Shown here: positions 6,059 to 7,118 of the stretch, piece by piece
Numbering within the stretch: the first letter of the stretch is position 1
Layout: the number at the start of each line of letters is the position of its first letter
Source: DUOJ01 sp041676265
Lineage (GTDB): Bacteria; Spirochaetota; Spirochaetia; Sphaerochaetales; Sphaerochaetaceae
Direction: 5' to 3'
Assembly: GCA_041676265.1 (NCBI GenBank)
Contig: JBAYSE010000084.1
Location: forward strand, 1 to 7,118
DNA length: 7,118 bases
Notes under the pieces: model-generated
Database searches by the model: none
What the model was told of the DNA's origin: nothing
The model's input: the letters and a program-made list of their open reading frames with translations, nothing else
Program-made: the position numbers and the translations under genes

Positions 6059-7118
6059 GTGCACTCACCGTTTTTAACCAAAAAATAGAGGCCCTTCGCG
6101 ATGTGGATCAGATAGCTGCCATCCGTTGTGATAAAAACTGTGTGGTGACAGCGGGAGCCGGTTCAGGTAAAACGATGGTCCTCTCCTACCGATTTGTGCG
6201 TTTAATTGTTGAACAGAAGTGCCATGTTGATGAGATTCTCACCCTTACCTTTACCCGTCTGGCGGCTAAGGAGATGTACTCTCGTATCCAGGAGGAACTC
6301 TATGCCCTAGCCGACGATGAGGAGGTCACCAAGGAGTTAAAGCTCTTCACCAAGGCCACAATTACAACCATTGATGCTTTTTGTCACCGTATTGTAGCGG
6401 CCGATCCGACGCGCTACGGCCTGCCTTTCGATTTTACCCTCGATGAGGAGCTGAGTAAGGAGATGGCGAAGGAGTGTGCCCAAACTCTCTTTAAGGAGCA
6501 CGTCAGCCATCCTGGGTTGAAATTGCTGGCGACCTTCACCTCTCCCGAAATCCTGAGCGACTCACTTCTGGTTCCTATTGCGACGGGTCATTTTCACCCC
6601 TCATCGCCGTTTGACGCCCAACGGATGGCTCAGCTAGTTGGGGGGGAGTTCCTAGACTATTACCAAGCATGTCTAGGTAGCCTCTACGGGAGTGTAGAGC
6701 AACTACTGAAGATCGACTACCACACTCCTACTTTCCAAGCTAATCTAGCAGTGTTACAAGATCTTCTTAGAAGAAGGGAGCAGTTGTCTGCTTCAACCGA
6801 TTTTAAGGGGGTCTATAAATTTTTTACAACGCTTGCTTTGACAAAATTAGGCGGAAAAGGGGAGAATCGCGAGGAGTATAATGCAGAGGTAGACACCTTT
6901 AGAGAGGCTGTCGGCAGAGTTGAAGTGGCCGCTTGGAGTCTACAAGAGATAGAGAGTTTAGATGCTGTATATGCCTTTTTAGAACTTTATAATCAACACT
7001 ACCTAAGTTTGAAGCGGCGCAGTGGCGTCGTGAACCATGGTGATGTAGCCCATATGGCCCGCGATATCCTAATTAAGAATAAAACTATTCGGGAGTACTG
7101 GCAAAAGCGGTTTCGCTA
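6055..7118 (+). CDS. addA: AddA-like UvrD/Rep (SF1A) helicase, N-terminal part, cut by window edge
   Basis: The first 354 codons of an SF1A DNA helicase are visible and the frame is open to the right edge. The Q-motif glutamine is Q19 in DQIAAI. Walker A is AGAGSGKT at 33-40 with K39 and T40. Motif Ia is LTFTRLAAKEM at 64-74, and the TTIDAFCHRIV block at 104-114 is motif Ib of the AddA/RecB/PcrA group. The region about 130-300 is poorly conserved, as expected for the 1B insertion. GDVAHMA at 329-335 lies where AddA usually has DFxDL, just before the Walker B segment (VDExQD), which would come soon after the edge. The enzyme would unwind duplex DNA from breaks by ATP hydrolysis and pair with the AddB-like protein just upstream. 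Whether it carries its own C-terminal PD-(D/E)XK nuclease, as AddA does, cannot be seen. The start is fixed by AGGAGGT at 6038-6044 and the ATGA overlap. PcrA/UvrD itself is less likely given the neighbour. Confidence 0.88.
   Translation, partial: MSALTVFNQKIEALRDVDQIAAIRCDKNCVVTAGAGSGKTMVLSYRFVRLIVEQKCHVDEILTLTFTRLAAKEMYSRIQEELYALADDEEVTKELKLFTKATITTIDAFCHRIVAADPTRYGLPFDFTLDEELSKEMAKECAQTLFKEHVSHPGLKLLATFTSPEILSDSLLVPIATGHFHPSSPFDAQRMAQLVGGEFLDYYQACLGSLYGSVEQLLKIDYHTPTFQANLAVLQDLLRRREQLSASTDFKGVYKFFTTLALTKLGGKGENREEYNAEVDTFREAVGRVEVAAWSLQEIESLDAVYAFLELYNQHYLSLKRRSGVVNHGDVAHMARDILIKNKTIREYWQKRFR

Noticed and set aside
3434..7118. Possible new defence system (nuclease plus helicase)
   Set aside because: The AddB-type iron-sulphur cysteines, the RecB-family nuclease motifs and the ATGA-coupled UvrD-type partner are explained by AddAB break repair; no phage-defence marker or mobile-element context is visible.
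1..7118. CRISPR arrays, tRNA or rRNA genes, insertion sequences
   Set aside because: No regularly spaced repeats, tRNA-like cloverleaf, rRNA sequence or transposase frame was seen; coding covers nearly all the window and the longest gaps are about 105 nt (300-402 and 1450-1554).

Overview
The window looks like chromosomal DNA of moderate GC content from a diderm bacterium. It holds six protein genes and no recognisable rRNA, tRNA, mobile element or CRISPR array. A spirochaete of the Sphaerochaeta/Treponema type is my best guess. The reasons are a lipoprotein with a relaxed lipobox (IVSC), an FKBP lipoprotein, and a compact AddB-like nuclease paired with an AddA-like helicase. No marker gene is present, so this placement is inference.

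Layout: four genes lie on the minus strand and read leftward from about 3394. In transcription order they are a CPBP-family intramembrane protease (2543-3394), a membrane-anchored DNA/RNA non-specific endonuclease (1555-2556, overlapping the protease gene by 14 nt), an FKBP-type peptidyl-prolyl isomerase lipoprotein (403-1449) with its own candidate promoter and a clear terminator, and the 5' part of a cysteine synthase gene (1-299, cut by the window edge) with its own promoter. Two genes lie on the plus strand and read rightward from 3434: an AddB-like PD-(D/E)XK nuclease (3434-6058) and the first 354 codons of an AddA/UvrD-type helicase (6055 to the window end). They are joined by an ATGA stop/start overlap.

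How the genes work together: the plus-strand pair should form an AddAB-type helicase-nuclease for double-strand-break end resection. The B-like subunit shows the nuclease residues and all four cysteines expected for the AddB iron-sulphur cluster, but no Walker A motif. The A-like subunit carries the ATPase motifs; its own nuclease domain, if it has one, lies beyond the window. The minus-strand protease and nuclease are probably co-transcribed. The FKBP lipoprotein and cysteine synthase look like independent transcription units.

The most unusual points are two. First, the divergent promoter region between the protease and addB-like genes has the pattern TGnTATACT-N7-ATG on both strands, which suggests two overlapping promoters that make leaderless mRNAs. 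Second, the FKBP lipoprotein has two tandem copies of the FKBP_N-like segment at an exact 78-residue offset, in front of a catalytic domain with several altered pocket residues. I see no convincing previously undescribed multi-gene system; the AddAB pair is a known repair machine in a shortened form.
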